From Tiliqua scincoides (lineage: Eukaryota; Chordata; Lepidosauria; Squamata; Scincidae), in the NCBI RefSeq assembly GCF_035046505.1, contig NC_089826.1:84167254-84231253 (forward strand): 64,000 nt of DNA, given 5' to 3'. Within the stretch, counting starts at the first letter, position 1. Each line of letters begins with the position of its first letter. Positions 1-14,276 of this stretch are shown piece by piece. The notes below the pieces were generated by a model. That model was not told where the DNA came from. It made no database searches and worked only from the letters and a program-made list of their open reading frames with translations. The translations under genes were made by a program, and so were the position numbers.

Positions 1-460
1 AGTTAGTGGGCTTTGATCTTTGCTATGATCTCCTGCATTTTATGCCTCCATTCAACATAAAATATTTCATTCATATAGACAGACAGAGCCTGGATGCAAA
101 AGGGCAATAGTTCTCTGGAAGGGCTTGGTCCTGATTAGATAAACGTAATGGTCCATTCAAATGCAAAATATGCCACTTTCTTTTAGGATGCAACAGACTG
201 GGGGAAAAAAATGAAGAACCTACTGGCTGCACACATTTGAGAGAGGTTTGAGCTTTGAACAAAATAAGGGCTACATGTAAAAGCTTCACATTTATAAATT
301 GGGGTGTTTGGAGGGACATAAAAGTGACCACATATAGGATGGGGAAACATCTAAACTCTGACTGCATGCAAACTTAAATAAAAACAATTAAATAAATGCA
401 ATTAGTAAGACTCCTTAACATGGCAAGTTAATAGGAAACAAGTGCAATCAATCAATCAAC

Positions 461-695
461 AGTATTTATATACCGCTTTTCAACTAAAAGTTCACAAAGC
501 GGTTTACAGAGAAAAATCAAATAACTAAATGGCTCCCTGTCCCAAAAGGGCTCACAATCTAAAAAGATGCAAATGAATAGCAGCAGACAGCCACTAGAAC
601 AGACAGTGCTGGGGTGAGGCGGGCCAGTTACTCTCCCCCTGCTAAAAAGAGGAGCACCCACTTGAAAAAGTGCCTCTTACCCAATTAGCAGGAGT
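461..695 (+). repeat. Interspersed repeat beginning agtatttatataccgc, copy 1
   Basis: agtatttatataccgctttt, ggctcacaatctaaaaagat and ccagttactctccccctgct recur at 7012-7200, 25791-26020 and, partially inverted, 29491-29608. Superfamily not identified; probably a SINE or a LINE 3' end. Confidence 0.75.
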
Positions 696-1545
696 GCATA
701 AACTCAACAATTTGTTACCAACTATCCCCAAGCAATCTAACTGCTTAAGTACAATTATATCTTTCAACAGTACTTACTGAGTTCCATGAAAAACAAAGAT
801 GGTGCCAGGCTCTCCACTGCCCATTTCTGCAAAAACATTGTTGTTTGGGGGCAGCTTTAGAGCCTGGGGCTGCTCCTGAGCTTTGCCTTATGACTTTGAA
901 GGGCACTTCTTCCACTGCCCCAACAGTCAGGGACTGTAGTCAGGGACTACAAATTACGGCTGGCCCACATCTTATGCAAGGGTTATGTTTTAAGGTCAGT
1001 GCAAAGCTGAAATTGCATATTGCCAAAAACCAACACACATGTACTGTCTCTTTAAGCACTAAAAACACAAGGTGAAAGAGATGTGGCAACTGAGGGAACA
1101 GCAGCTTCATTCTCCCATTTCAGGCCATACACAGAACAAAAAGTGGAATGGAGGGTGGGGGGTCACCAGCACTATTTAAACTTTTTTTTCTGTCTTTTTT
1201 TGTGGGAGTGGAGGTGGGCCAAGCAGGCATGGTTGAATTTGCACAAATCTGTTACATATAAGTTGCAGGCCTATTGTACTGAAAGAGACAGGTCTTGCCC
1301 ATCTCTTTTCTCCCCCTTTTCAGGAAGGATGGTTTGATGGGTGGGATTATCTTCCAGTGATGTGGGAATATTAAGGTATCAACGTTCTCCATTAATTGGA
1401 AGGGGAAGGAGCAGGAAAGACTGAAAGCTTAAGAGTTAGTGATGGAAAATGACCCCCATCGCCCTCATGGTCACCCCCAGCCATCATGGTCAAAATGACT
1501 CTCTCCTTCTGACCAGAGATGCCTACTGCTTGGACTGCCAGAGTA

Positions 1546-1842
1546 TAGTGGACCCTTAGTATCCGTGGGGGGTTGGTTCCATGACCTTGAAAATGCTGAA
1601 ATCTGGGGGGGGGGCAGAGTTGTGGTGCTGCAATAACTTACCTGGAGGTTGCGCTGGGCCCACCGGAGGTTGCTCCGACATTCCAGCCTCCTCAGAAGGC
1701 ATCCCAGTTATGACCAGAAGTCACTGACATGAACTGGAAGTGGCTTCTGGTTGAATCCAGGAGGCTCTCTGAGGCATGGACTCCGCCTCTGCAAATGCTC
1801 AAATCTATGGAAGTCAAGCCTATGGATAAGGAGGGCCCACTA
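1546..1842. mobile_element. pogo/mariner-like MITE
   Basis: Inverted ends tagtggacccttagtatccg and tagtgggccctccttatcc, apparently bounded by TA. Other copies with the cagtgggccc...ggatacc ends are at 57670, 58962 and, more diverged, 18440, 50618 and 54385. Confidence 0.65.
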
Positions 1843-4153
1843 CAATTAAAAGAACAGATGATGTGTACTCAAAATATATTGCTATTGCAAAATTTGCAGC
1901 CCAATCCTATGTAGCTGTTATGGCAATGGGACTCCTGGTCTGCTGCCATGAGTGCCATTGTGGTGTCAAAAAAGGCGCATTGCTGTTGTATGCTTTGGGG
2001 CCACCAAGGTGGCTTTCGGTGCCAGATGCCATGCTGGAGCCGGTGGCATAGGGGTGGCGTAGGGAGGCGGAGCAGGCCACCCCCAGCTACCCCCCTCCAG
2101 CTACGCCACTGGCTGGAGCAGGTAAGGTGGAGCAGGAGGCTGTTCGAGAATGTAAGTGTGGAGTGGAAAGGTGAGAAGTGGTTTGGGAGCAGGAGGGAGG
2201 TGGATCTCCGCAGCATGCACCAGTTCTTCTCCTCCTTCTCCCAGCCTGGATCCACTCCCTGGGGCTCTTCAGACTTATACCGGCTAAAGAGCTGAGACTG
2301 CTTAAGAGAGGTAAGTAAAACAAGTTTTTATTTTTCTCCCCCGGGCCATCTGGTCACATACACTACCCCAAGACAGCATGAAGTGCATGCTCCATTGGTG
2401 GCTGGCAGGATGGTGGGAGTTAGGATTGCACTTCTGAATTGCCTCAAGAGTGGGAGCTTAAACTGCTGAACCAGCCACAGCCTGGTTGAGATCTTCATTA
2501 TATGAACGTGGCCAAATGCAAATCTGACAATTGAAAATTAGGCTCAGAAACCTGGAACGGACGGCGGAGCTGCGGACTGCTTTTCTCTACCAGTTCTTTG
2601 GCTGTGCTTCATCTCTCCTTAATGGCTGACTCCTTATCCCTGCTCCTCACCCTCCACACCTGATATAGTCAATTGCAGCCCAGTCATAACCAACTTTCAG
2701 CTTCAGCTGCAGCCACAATGCAACTCAGTTCCCTTGCCTTAAGGAGGCCTCTGTGACTGCCCCCCTTCCGATAGAATGCAGTGTGCACCCCATTGGTAGA
2801 GCTGCATCAGTGCTGGAAAGTTGGTTAGGATTGGGCTGTTAAGTCATTAGAGGAGATAAACACAGAGAGGTGACCAGTAGCTCTGTTATCCTTTCAGTCA
2901 TTCTCTGCCCACCTCTAGGGAAGCTTCACAATTCTCTATCTTTGGAATCTACACAAAGCTGCCTTTATAATGTGATGTGTGTAACACCAGGCTCTTGGTC
3001 TTCTTTGCTTCTCTCTATGGCTTCATCAACTGCCATGAATTCCTCTCTTCCCTTCCCTTCCCAGCCCCCAGCATTCCAGTCTCATTCATTCAAGCTCTGC
3101 AACACAGCACAGTCCTCGACTGTGCAGGAGTTGCTTTGGATGTTATACTTGTGCTGTGTGGCTGAAACTCTCATGCTGTCCCGGTCTGTGGTCCATGCAA
3201 ATGTCTTTTCACATGAAGTTTTGCATTAGCACAGGACTGGAATAGACTGAATGACACAAATTTCAGCTTTAATTTTTTTTAAATTAACTTACCGAGCCTT
3301 TATGACTTGAGACATGAGTGAAAACAAGCAGGCTGGCTATACAAAAGCTACCAGAGTTTAAGAGGTGGAACTTCTAAGCTGCGGATGACAACAGGGCCCT
3401 CCTTAGTGGTTCAGTCATTTTATCCTTGGTATGCAGTACAATTGCCTATAATTTTCTCTCTCACTCATCTACTTTCCTTCTCACGCCACTCCTTGGGAAT
3501 AATGAATTCAGAGTGAAGCACGGAAAGTAGGAACACTCTTTAAAAATAAACATATTTGCATATATGTTGTACTGATTTGAATAATTTATTCTGAGCAAAA
3601 TGTTCATTGTCTCAATGCAAAAAAAGGTTTGAAGTGTGCCTGAGCCAGGGTGGCTCTTATTAAAATTAGTCTATGCTGTAAATAATCTTCACTTTTAATG
3701 GTCTCCACACATAAGGGCCATGATTTATTTCAATACCAATAAAACATTATTTATGAATTGCCTTAATTCTGACTGTTTGTGAAGTGCCAAACAATTTTCA
3801 GAATTGTGGTAAAAATCACTGATTTATCCCTTGTATTTTTGTCTATGTTTCTCTAATTTGGGACATTTCTGAGTCCCCAGAAGCTTAGTTGCTCACGGAG
3901 GTGTTGTGAGGACAAAAGTAGGGGAGGAACTCGTATGTATACTACCCTGAGCTCCTGGGAGGGAGGGAGATATAAAAATGTGAAAAATAAAAAAAATTAA
4001 ACAAGTCCATTGTAGTGACATAGAAAGAAAGGATATACAGCAAGAGCTAGAACAGAATGTCCTTTATGGCCAAGTTTAGTATTATAAACATTTATTGGGG
4101 CAGTCCATAATGTTAACAAAGTGTGGCGCTAGTGACACTAGAACTGTAAAATG

Positions 4154-4330
4154 CTAAGGTTGCTTAGTTGGAGAGTTTCCTATCTTCTCATTGATCCAGT
4201 TCACATATTTTGTCACTTTTGTGTAAACACCTGGTTTCCGAGCCTTGCTGCAGCCGTCACCCCAGCTAATAATGCCATATGCATACATTAGTCCGTCCAT
4301 TTCGCAGGCCAGCGGACCACCAGAATCTCC
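4154..4330 (-). CDS. HGFAC: HGFAC last exon: catalytic Ser and C-terminus
   Basis: The acceptor GATACAG is followed by [27 protein letters not shown] and [20 protein letters not shown], ending NSPTKQP and a TAG stop at 4156-4154. GDSGGP carries the catalytic Ser; SWGDGC and the C-terminal helix WIN are typical of S1 proteases. The phase matches the preceding exon ending in CAG. Confidence 0.98.
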   Translation of the reverse strand, partial: GDSGGPLACEMDGLMYAYGIISWGDGCSKARKPGVYTKVTKYVNWINEKIGNSPTKQP

Positions 4331-6405
4331 CTGTATCACAGATAAAGAGACAAAGTGAGATGGAATCGCAAAATGGCTTCACTACAATTTTCAATCAATC
4401 CAGAAATATTTACTGTACTGGTTATATTGATCACACGGTTTACAAAAGTTTCTATCTTTGTTCATAAGAAATTGTTTTGCTTGCTGTAACATGCCATGGT
4501 GTAGTAGAGGAGTTGGGACACAGCCTTGTAAGTCCCTAGAAGCATACCAATAAAGAAATAGGGGGTAAACACACTTAAATTCCTTGTAAGTTGATACTGT
4601 GAAGTGTATCTATATAGTGCATTCTCTATAGTGTGGCCCAACATGTTAACCACATGATTAATCAGACCAATTACTTGAGTATTCTCTCTGTATGACAGAC
4701 CGATATGGTGAATCAGAGCTAAGTTATTTATTTTACAAAGAGTCAATTTCTGGAACTCAGTGGTACGTCATAGGTAAACAGGCAGTAGGTTTACCAATCA
4801 GAACTTCTTCGGGACAAAATCTAAAACTGGGTTAACTGAAACCTGCCATGTCCCAGCTGCAAAACTTGATGAGTTTCTATTCATTATAGTCTTCCTTTTG
4901 AAGGAAGGTGATCTAGGTGCCTGATTTCAACTTTTTCTGTACTTTTTTCCAACTTTACTAGCATGGTTGCATGTATGTACGTACAAGAGTGAGACATAGT
5001 GCTGGCTGACATGTGAAGAGAGATTTGAGCAGCACATAGAGAACTGAACAAGGGTTCGGAGCCTTTGCAAGTGAGGAAGAAGGAAATTCTCATGTTCTCT
5101 CAGCTCTTGACTCTCAAGCCCCCCAGCAATCACTCAAAAGAATGACCAGAGAATAATGCAAAGGCTTAAGTTTTAAGGCTTGCTTTCCTGTGTCTCTAGA
5201 GCTTTAGAATTTGACTGGATGACCCCATCTGATGTTCTTTTGCTGCAATGTTATTGAAGAATGAGCATTTGCTCAGTTACCCACAATATACTGAGTGGCA
5301 TCACTAGGATTCACGTCACCTGGTGCAGGAGGCCTGCGCGTCAACAACCCAGGTGGTGGGTGTGGTGGTGTGCCATCACCCCACCCGCACTGGATTTTTG
5401 GCTGTACCTTTTGTTAGAACACGGATATTTCAATGTGGTTTGTTTCATTGCATTCTGCATGAAAATACGCATTGATTGATGTATAACATGATGGTCTTAA
5501 TCCTCCAATCTCTGATTTTAGTGATTTTCAAAACTTGTAGAGTCTCTCACACACACACCCCGTGTCAACTTACTAACACCTTATTGCAGCAGTTCTCAAA
5601 CTTTTAGCACTGCGACCCACTTTTTAGAATGACAATCTGTCCAGGACCCATTGGAAGTGATGTCATGGCCAGAAGTGACATCATCAAGCAAATTAAAATA
5701 AATAATTATAAATAATTAAATTAAAATATAAGAAATAATTAAATAAGGGGGAGCCAGTCCTGTTCCACCAAGTGAATCTACTCTGAAGTAAGTCCTATTG
5801 TGGTCAATGGGGCTTTGTATTGGCAACCTTCAGTCCCGAAAGACTATGGTATCGCGCTCTGAAAGGTGGTTCTGGCACAGCGTCTAGTGTGGCTGAAAAG
5901 GCCAATCCGGGAGTGACAATCCCTTCCACACCGGGAGCAAGTGCAGTCTGTCCCTGGTCTGTCTCCCTGGCTATGGGCCTTCCTTCTTTGCCTCTTTGCC
6001 TCAGACTGTTGGCCAAGTGTCTCTTCAAACTGGGAAAGGCCATGCTGCACAGCCTGCCTCCAAGCGGGCCGCTCAGAGGCCAGGGTTTCCCACTTGTTGA
6101 GGTCCATCCCTAAGGCCTTCAGATCCCTCTTGCAGATGTCCTTGTATCGCAGGTGTGGTCTACCTGTAGGGCGCTTTCCTTGCACGAGTTCTCCATAGAG
6201 GAGATCCTTTGGGATCCGGCCATCATCCATTCTCACGACATGACCAAGCCAACGCAGGCGTCTCTGTTTCAGCAGTGAATACATGCTAGGGATTCAATGG
6301 GGCTTACTCTCAGGAAAGTGTGGGTAGGATAGCAGCCCGTGAGCCCAAGCCTATGATGGTATTATTCCTCCAAATTCTGATTTTAGTGATTTTCAAAACT
6401 TGTAG

Positions 6406-6443
<38 letters not shown>

Positions 6444-9350
6444 CCCGTGTCAACTTACTAACACCTTATTGCAGCAGATCTCAAACATTTAGCACTGGGA
6501 CCCATTTTTTCTTTCTGGTTTTTTCGCCATAACTTTTGAACAAAAGCAGCTATTTCAATTCTGCTTTCTGCATTGCATTCCACTGGACAATCCACATCCA
6601 ATGGTGCATGGCATGATGGGCTAGCTCTAAAAGCCGCGAACTTAGCATGTCCTCCCCCAGGGCGCATCACCCCCCTGGCGTGTCACCTGGTGTGGCCTGC
6701 ACCTCCCACACCGCCCAGCAATGCCAGTGACTATACTTAGCTATTGGCTCTCTGGATCATGTGTGGCACAAGCTCAGAAACGTCAGTGATTGTTTTCAGG
6801 GAGAAAAAAAAAAACTAGTATTACCTGGCAGGCATCGGATTTGCCATCAAGGTAGCCAGCACAGAACATATTTTCACTAATTTCAGCTCCATAAACATCG
6901 GAATGTTGACACTTGTAATCAGGGATGATTGGGATTAATACTTCTTGCAACAACTTGGAGTAACTAGATGCATCTGTTGAAATGAATCATACAGAAAGTT
7001 GTTATTATTATTAACAGTATTTCTATACCGCTTTTCAATGGAAAGTTCACAAATAATGGCTCACAATCTAAAAAGATGCAACACCAGCAGACAGCCACTA
7101 GAAAAGACACTGCTGGGGTGAGGTGGGCCAGTTACTCTCCCCCTGCTAAAAAAAGGAGCATCTGCTTGAAAAAGTGCCTCTTACCCAATTAGCAGGGGTA
7201 ACCAATTGTATCAATTAGTTGTATCCAGTTGTATCAAGAGCAACTTAACATGAAACATGTTGAAACGACTTGCACTGTGTGGAATATTTCACACCTTGAT
7301 AAGCGATGGGGTTTCAGCATTTAACTACAGAAACTGTTGTAATATTGATGGATAGCCCAATTCTAACCTGCACTGGCTCAGCTGGGACGATTGGCCTACA
7401 CCATAAGCAGTACAGGTTAGGAGCAGGCTGGAGGTACATTTGTTCACTTACCCCATGTGAATCCCCAGCCTGCTCAATGGGGCTACTCAGATCTGCACCA
7501 GCTAATTTGCTGGTGCAAGTCCAAGAAACCCCACGTAGGGCTTGCAGGCCCGGTACGGAGGTAAGGTTACAGCAGAGGACTCTTCTGCTGACCCCACCCC
7601 ACCCCTTTCCAGGCCTGTTCCGCCCCTGTTCTACTCTCCCTTGCCTCCTACCACCCTCTCCCACCTCTACACTGCTAGGTGGAGCACTCAAATCCACTGG
7701 GGGATTTCAGTGCTGGTGGGCCAACACAGCCCTTCCTGCCGGCACTGCTTGCTCCAGAGTAGTTGCAAAGTGCTTCACAGCATGCTTTCAACGCTCTAGC
7801 CCAGCAGAGTGGCTGCTCCGCTCCCTTAGGATTGCATTGCCAATCAATGAGATTTCTGTACAGTTAAAATGCAGCTGATAGCATAATTGATTTGAATGTG
7901 TTTGACCTCCTCTGCCTTTTCTGGATGAAATTCTTTCAGAATTGGAACTGAAATTCTAAATTTGGAAAGGGACTATTGGATCATCATCCATTTTACTGCT
8001 CCACCAGGGTGCCTCAATCCTAAATAATTCCTGGCAGCTGCAACGTCCAAACTCCTTTGAAAAACTTCCGCAGAAGACAATTGTCTCCACGTGTGGTACG
8101 GAGTGTGTTTAAACTGTGTTCCACTGTTAAATTCCTCCAAACATTAGAAACTCCTTTGTGCTAATTTTGTAAACTGAATCAACTTGTATGCAGTTCAAAG
8201 TCAGTGAGTGCTTCTTGCTTTGTTCTCAGTGGAAAGAGTGGACAATTCTCTTTCAGCTTTTAGACATCCTTTTAAAATTACTGGATACTGAGGTTGCAAT
8301 CCTAACCACACTTTCCTGAGAGTAAGCCCCACTGAACAAAATAGGACTTACTTCTGAGTAGGCCTAGTTAGGATTGTGCCCTGAGTTTGAGGACATCGTC
8401 CCTTAGTCCTGTTCTTATCTAAATTAAACATGTGATCCCAGGATTTGCTTTCTAACCTTTTTTCTATTTTTCCACTCAATCCAGGCCAATTCATTAATGT
8501 CCTCTTTGAAAGTGTTGTCCAGAGTAAACTCAACAATCCTCAAGTGACACTGAGGGGGCAGATCATTAAAATGTTCCCTGTATAATTGCATTCATTTTCT
8601 GTAAATAAAAGGCGGTCTGCTGCTGCCTTTTGATTACTTGATAATTGCGGGGGGTTTGCAGTCCCCCTCTCCAAGAAGCTTTCTTCCTGTTATTTTGCTC
8701 TAAATCCCACTTCTTTTCAAATCTGTAGGGATCATGCAATAGAAAGAAGGACCAGCATGCCAATGAAGTTGCAGGAAAGAAAAGCTCAACCTGTTTTATC
8801 TTCCAAGGAACTGCTGGCTATAATGGAAGACATGTTGCATAACATGAAGGTAAAGCCAATCAGGTTTGCCTAGAAAACTGGCAGCAGTTTCTATGGCTCC
8901 AAGTGCTGGCAACAGAATCTATGGCAAAGAACTATCTTTGGCAAGAGTCAGAAGACACTTCAGCAAACTGGAGCCAAATCACACAGTCTCCAAAATAATG
9001 ATGGGGATGTGTGGGCATTTTTCCCCGCCCCAGTAGGAGGTTCACTGGGCAAGGAAGTTACATGGCTGATGAGTCAGTTTTATGAAGAGTATCTGTGATG
9101 GACAGAGCTTGCTATTATAATTGTAAAGCAGCCTACAATTAGAACATCTGGATATATGTTTTTTTATCAGTTTCACGCCCACATGTAAAACGGTTCATTT
9201 TAACTTACTTTCATGCAAGTGTCCCCATCCTGCAATTTGGCATTTGTAATTATCTGGAACTGACATTCCATTCCATGGCAAGCAGATTGGTCTAACGAAT
9301 TGGGATTTCACTGCACAGTGTCCTTTGACCTTCTTCAGCTTAACTAAAAC

Positions 9351-9393
<43 letters not shown>

Positions 9394-12300
9394 GAACACA
9401 CATGGAGGATGGTGAGAGATATAATGTCAATTATAGCCGCCCTGGGTCCCTTTGGGGAGAAGGGCGGGATAAAAATAAAGTTTTATTATTATTATTATAA
9501 TTATCCGTTAACTCTCTCAGGATAACCAAGGGAGTCAGACTAATCAAACAGTGCCACTGGATGGTGGTGTTTCTCATACAATTAAAAGCTAGAACCTCAA
9601 TCCCACAGCTTATTTTTGTTCAAGAGGGGCTATCACATTTAAAAGAAGAGGGCCCCCCCCTCTTCTGGTTGTAAATCACAGCACTGTTGATCTTTAACCT
9701 CACCAAGTGAAGAGAATGGCTTTGAAAACCACCTTGGAAGCCTTGTTCTGATCTCACAAGAGCTAGGGCCACAGAGACTGGAAGGCTGACCCCAAAGCAT
9801 CTCATGGAATTCTTAAATCATAAAAAATAAGAGCCTCCAGGTTGGGGGGGGGGGGAATTGAACTACATTGATAGCAAAGTAGCTTATATCCTATTGTAAG
9901 TATGAAGAAGAAGAAAAGTCAATCTTTTTTTCTCAGTGGTCTCAGTTCTCTATATACTGACATTTACCATTACACTTGAAGACGCACTGTTTAAAACAAA
10001 TGAGATATGCATACTTGAAATAAAATTAAAAGCAAGACAAATGCTCACCAATGTCATGTTCATCAGGACTGTACACTGAGTAGCCAGGGTACATGATGTA
10101 TTTCTCTACCTCGAACTCTTGAGTTATATCTGTTGTTTTATTAAAAAAATGCTGTCCCAAAACAACTCGAATACTTGACTTCAGTGGACTGCCGAGAAGG
10201 GAAAAAAAGATATGGTGATGATTTTGTTGTATTACTGTAATAGGTAAGTGCAGTGGTTCCTAAACTGGGAGCCATGGAAATAAGCCAGGGGAGCCGCGGA
10301 ATCCTCAAAAAACACCTGCCACCCTATGCAATGTGTAGGATTGTAGCCCTAATGTAGTCCATGGCCCAGCAGGTCAAGGGAGCTGCCAGCTGAAAAAGTT
10401 TGGGAACCACTGGGATGGCGGTTTGGCCACTGTTTTGCAATGGGTCATGGGTTTTGTCACGAGGCATGGTCCTCAGTCAGTGCCTGACCTCACTGCTCTC
10501 TGGTTCCACCCCAACGGACACAACTTGGATGTGATACTGGAAATGAGAGGCAGAGCTGTGTGTCAACAGCGTATTGATGACACTTCATCCCCAAACCAGG
10601 CTGTCTCTGAATGCCAGATGCAAGGGAGTGACGACAGGGTGCAGGTATATTGTTGTATTGAGTGCTCCCAGAGGCATGTGGTGGGCCACTGTGAGATACA
10701 GGAAGCTGGACTAGATTGGCCTTTGTCCTGCTCCAGCGGGGCTCTTCTTATATTCTTTTTTATATTCTTATCAAAAACAATTCCTGTGTTTCACAGGTTC
10801 TAGGATCTCAATCCAGGCATTCTTAGCATTGGGGATTGGCTCATACTTAGCTCTGCTCCACTCATGAGATATATAAGAGCAATTGGATGATTGAGAAGTG
10901 TCGTTTGAGACACCAGAAGTGAACTGTATATGATGCGTTCCCAAGTTTTGGCTTTACCTGTCAGCAAAGCAATGTGCAGCTGTCATCACCCAACAAGAAC
11001 GGATAAGACTTCCAGCACAGAAGTTCTTCCCAATATATAAGGCAGCCAACCAGGGGTGTGACCCTGGCAAGGAAGAAGACCCTCCTACAATTCTGGGTCT
11101 TAGGAAAGTTCGCTTCTTGTGTCTTTTCCCACATGAATTCCTGATCACAGCGAAGTCATCGATGATTTCTGGGGTGGGTGGCCGCCTTGTCCTGCTTGCT
11201 GAGTAAAGAACAGATATATTGCATCCCTGAGCCTGTGCATCCCTACTGATCTTTTATTCTGTTTACTTTAAATAGCAGAAAACATTACTGCCGAGCAAAA
11301 ATTTCTGTTCCAGTTGTGGCCCCTTCAGTGTGGCAGACGGCAGATCCCAAACTGGACCAAGCAAAAATAACATGGCTTAGACCCAAATCTTTTATTGTGT
11401 GAGTGACTTGTGTGCAACTCACTTTGACACCACTCTGGAAACACACCTGTCTCCCACCTGGAGGGGAAAGGAAGCATAGATGAAAACTGGGGCAGACCAA
11501 CAGCGCAATCCAACCTATCCAAGCTAGTGTTGGTGGATCATGCATGTACGCTGTTGCAAATGTCCCTTCCCTTCAGAACCACTCCAGGTGATGGGAGCAA
11601 ATCAGAGCTGTACACCTGACTCCGAAGGGAAGGGGAGGGGGCCCTTGCACACTGCAGTGACACAGCACATTGTGACTTTGCAGATGATCATAGCACCAGC
11701 CTACTGGCACCAGTGGAGGGCCAGCACACACCGGAGCAGGTAAGCTCCATATGGACCAGTGGAGGGGCAGGGGAAGGGCAGAATGGGGGCAGGAAGGTGG
11801 TTTAATGGGGCTGGGGGAGGGGGAAAATTGGGCCTGGGAGGCAGTGGCTGTCAACGTATCTTATCCCCTCCCGGGTCTGAAATTCTAACATGAGGCTGCT
11901 CAGACTTGCGCCAGCAATTTTCCTGGTGCAGGCCCAAGTAGCCCCATAGCAGTTGCTGGGCCTTTCTCTGGGGCAAGGGGACAAATGTCACATTGGTGAG
12001 ACCTCCAGCAGCCTTCCCCCCATCCCATGATGAATTCAGCGGAGGCCATTCTGGCACTGCTGCATCATAGGAAATTGTTTCGGATTGGACTGTGAGTGTC
12101 CTGGGAAAGTGTGCATGAGAGCTGAGATTGTGGCCATTGAGAATTGTGTGTTTTTAAGGACTCCTCCTTAAGGACTCCTTAGGAAGCAGGAGAACAGACT
12201 CCTGATGTAAGGACTCCTCCTTAGGAAGCAGGAGAACAGACTCTCAAGGGAAAGTGTTTGAAAGAGGAGCTCAGCGGGACAGTGCACTGTGTCCAACAGC

Positions 12301-14243
12301 AAATTGCTGCTGTTGCTGCAGCAGCTATCTGCCTTAGAAACCTCTTTAAGGTACTATTGAAGCATTGGTACCTAGTAGCTGTGAGTTGCTCCTCCTTTAC
12401 CCTTGTCAACTTAACTTCTCCCACGTTAACTGCAGTAGTACAGTCCCAACTGAATGTCAGGGATCACATGAAGTCTTACCACACAATGTAAGATTGCAGT
12501 ATTCCCAGGATACCGTGTTGCCTTTCATGACGTAGCACCAGGGCTTCACATCGCCATCTGGATTTCTAAGACATGGGAAAGGAAGATTAAGGTTCCTGAA
12601 TGTGTGACAAGCATTGATTTCTGCTGTTACTAGCCCTACCCATTTTCTTTTTTGCCACTCTGTGTTGGCATCCTTCAGTCTCGGAAGACTATGGTGTCAC
12701 GCTCTGAATGGTGGTTCTGGAACAGAGTGTCCTCTCCAGTGCGCGAAGCCTGGGTAAAGCAGGTATGGAGGATAGGCTGTTACCCATGCAGCAAATCCCC
12801 CCTCTCCACGCCGCTGAAATGGTCCAATGGAAAGGCAGAGGCCAATACGGTTGGTTCCAGCGGCATCGCAGGAGTTGCCAGAACATGACTGTGTTCAGCC
12901 ATGAACTGCCTCAGGGACTCCGGCTCCTGATTTTGCCTCGAGGTTGACTCCTGAAGCCTTTTCTGTAACTGGATGTAGCCACAAGGCAGTGGAGGTTTGG
13001 GATCAGAGTTTTCCTTCTCTCAGATGAGCTGCCTTCCCAGGCTGACGAGTCCCATCTACCCGGTGGCTGTTTAGTTGCCTCTTACGACAAGTACAGCCAA
13101 ACTGAGGGCCTATTCTTAGCCCCCAGGGGTTATAGCAGCAACTGTTACCCTGCACATGCCTGATCTCGTCTGATCTCGGAAGCTAAGCAGGGTCAGGCCT
13201 GGTTAGTACTTGGATGGGACAGATCCGTACACCCGGCTTCGAAAGGGGAGGGGAGGGGGCCCCTGCACACTGCAGTGAGGCTTCCTGCAAAATTTAGTGC
13301 TTTACATCCCCTCTAGCTATGCCACTGCTTCAAATATCATCAGACAGACCATCAAAGCTTCATTCATCTGCACTTTCTCCAGTTTTATATATGTATGATC
13401 TTCCTAAGTGTAAAACTAATCCTTTCATATCTCCACCATATTCTCAGCCCATTTCATCCTTCTGATGAAGCGGGTGCCCTCTTGCTTGCAAAGTTCAGGT
13501 GACAATAAAGCCATGAATCCTTACGGTACCGGAACATTCTGGATCTTCTGGTTATTCCCTTACCGGCAGTATGAATAGGCTCCCAATCCCAGTTGCTCAG
13601 GCCTTTCAAGAGTGTTAGCATGAAGCTCTTGGTCAAGCAAGTCCGAATTCCATGGCAGGCAATGGTCTCCAGAGGTTGTCTGCTTCCCAGTGCCCCTATA
13701 CACTGTCCCATTGCCAGCATAGCATAAGTGGTTAGGAACTGGATAAAAATCAACAACAAGAGGGTCAGGAAATGCAAAAAACGAAACAAAACAAAAATGA
13801 AAATGAAAGAACACCTGCCGGCACTGCACAATTCATTTCCCCAATGAAATCTTCACATCATTGGTCCATGTTGTTGGATAGCTTATTATTTATCACAATT
13901 TTATCACATTTTTGTAGGTCTGGTCTAGAGGGTAGAGCCTCCGTCTGCCTGAAGATAACATCCACAAGGTCGCCGGTTCGAGGCCACTGGCACCATGTGA
14001 CCTTGTAGCAGCTGATAAGCTGAAGCCAAGCTATTCCATCTGCTCTGAGCGTGGGAGGATGGAGGCCAGAATGTGAAGCCAGATCGGAATGAAACACCTG
14101 AATGTAGTGGTTCTTGAAAGAAAGAACCTTCTTTCAAATTGTAAAAATCCCTATTTAATAAGGGATTTAAATAAAGCCTGCCTATGTAAACCGCCTTGAA
14201 TAAAGTCTTGAATAAAGACCAAGAAAGGCGGTATATATTTACC

Positions 14244-14276
<33 letters not shown>

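Larger units (their letters stand above)
1..4153. other. Downstream flank of HGFAC: repeats only
   Basis: Contains the repeat at 461-695, the MITE at 1546-1842 and fragments of palindromic repeats near 2775-2840. No further exon with coding signature and splice sites was recognised. The HGFAC 3' UTR presumably extends left from 4153; a minus-strand AATAAA candidate (plus-strand tttatt) occurs near 4090. Confidence 0.5.

Noticed and set aside
7306-7878. 190-residue plus-strand frame
   Set aside because: Lies in a palindromic repeat region with similar sequence elsewhere (11500-12080); no domain.
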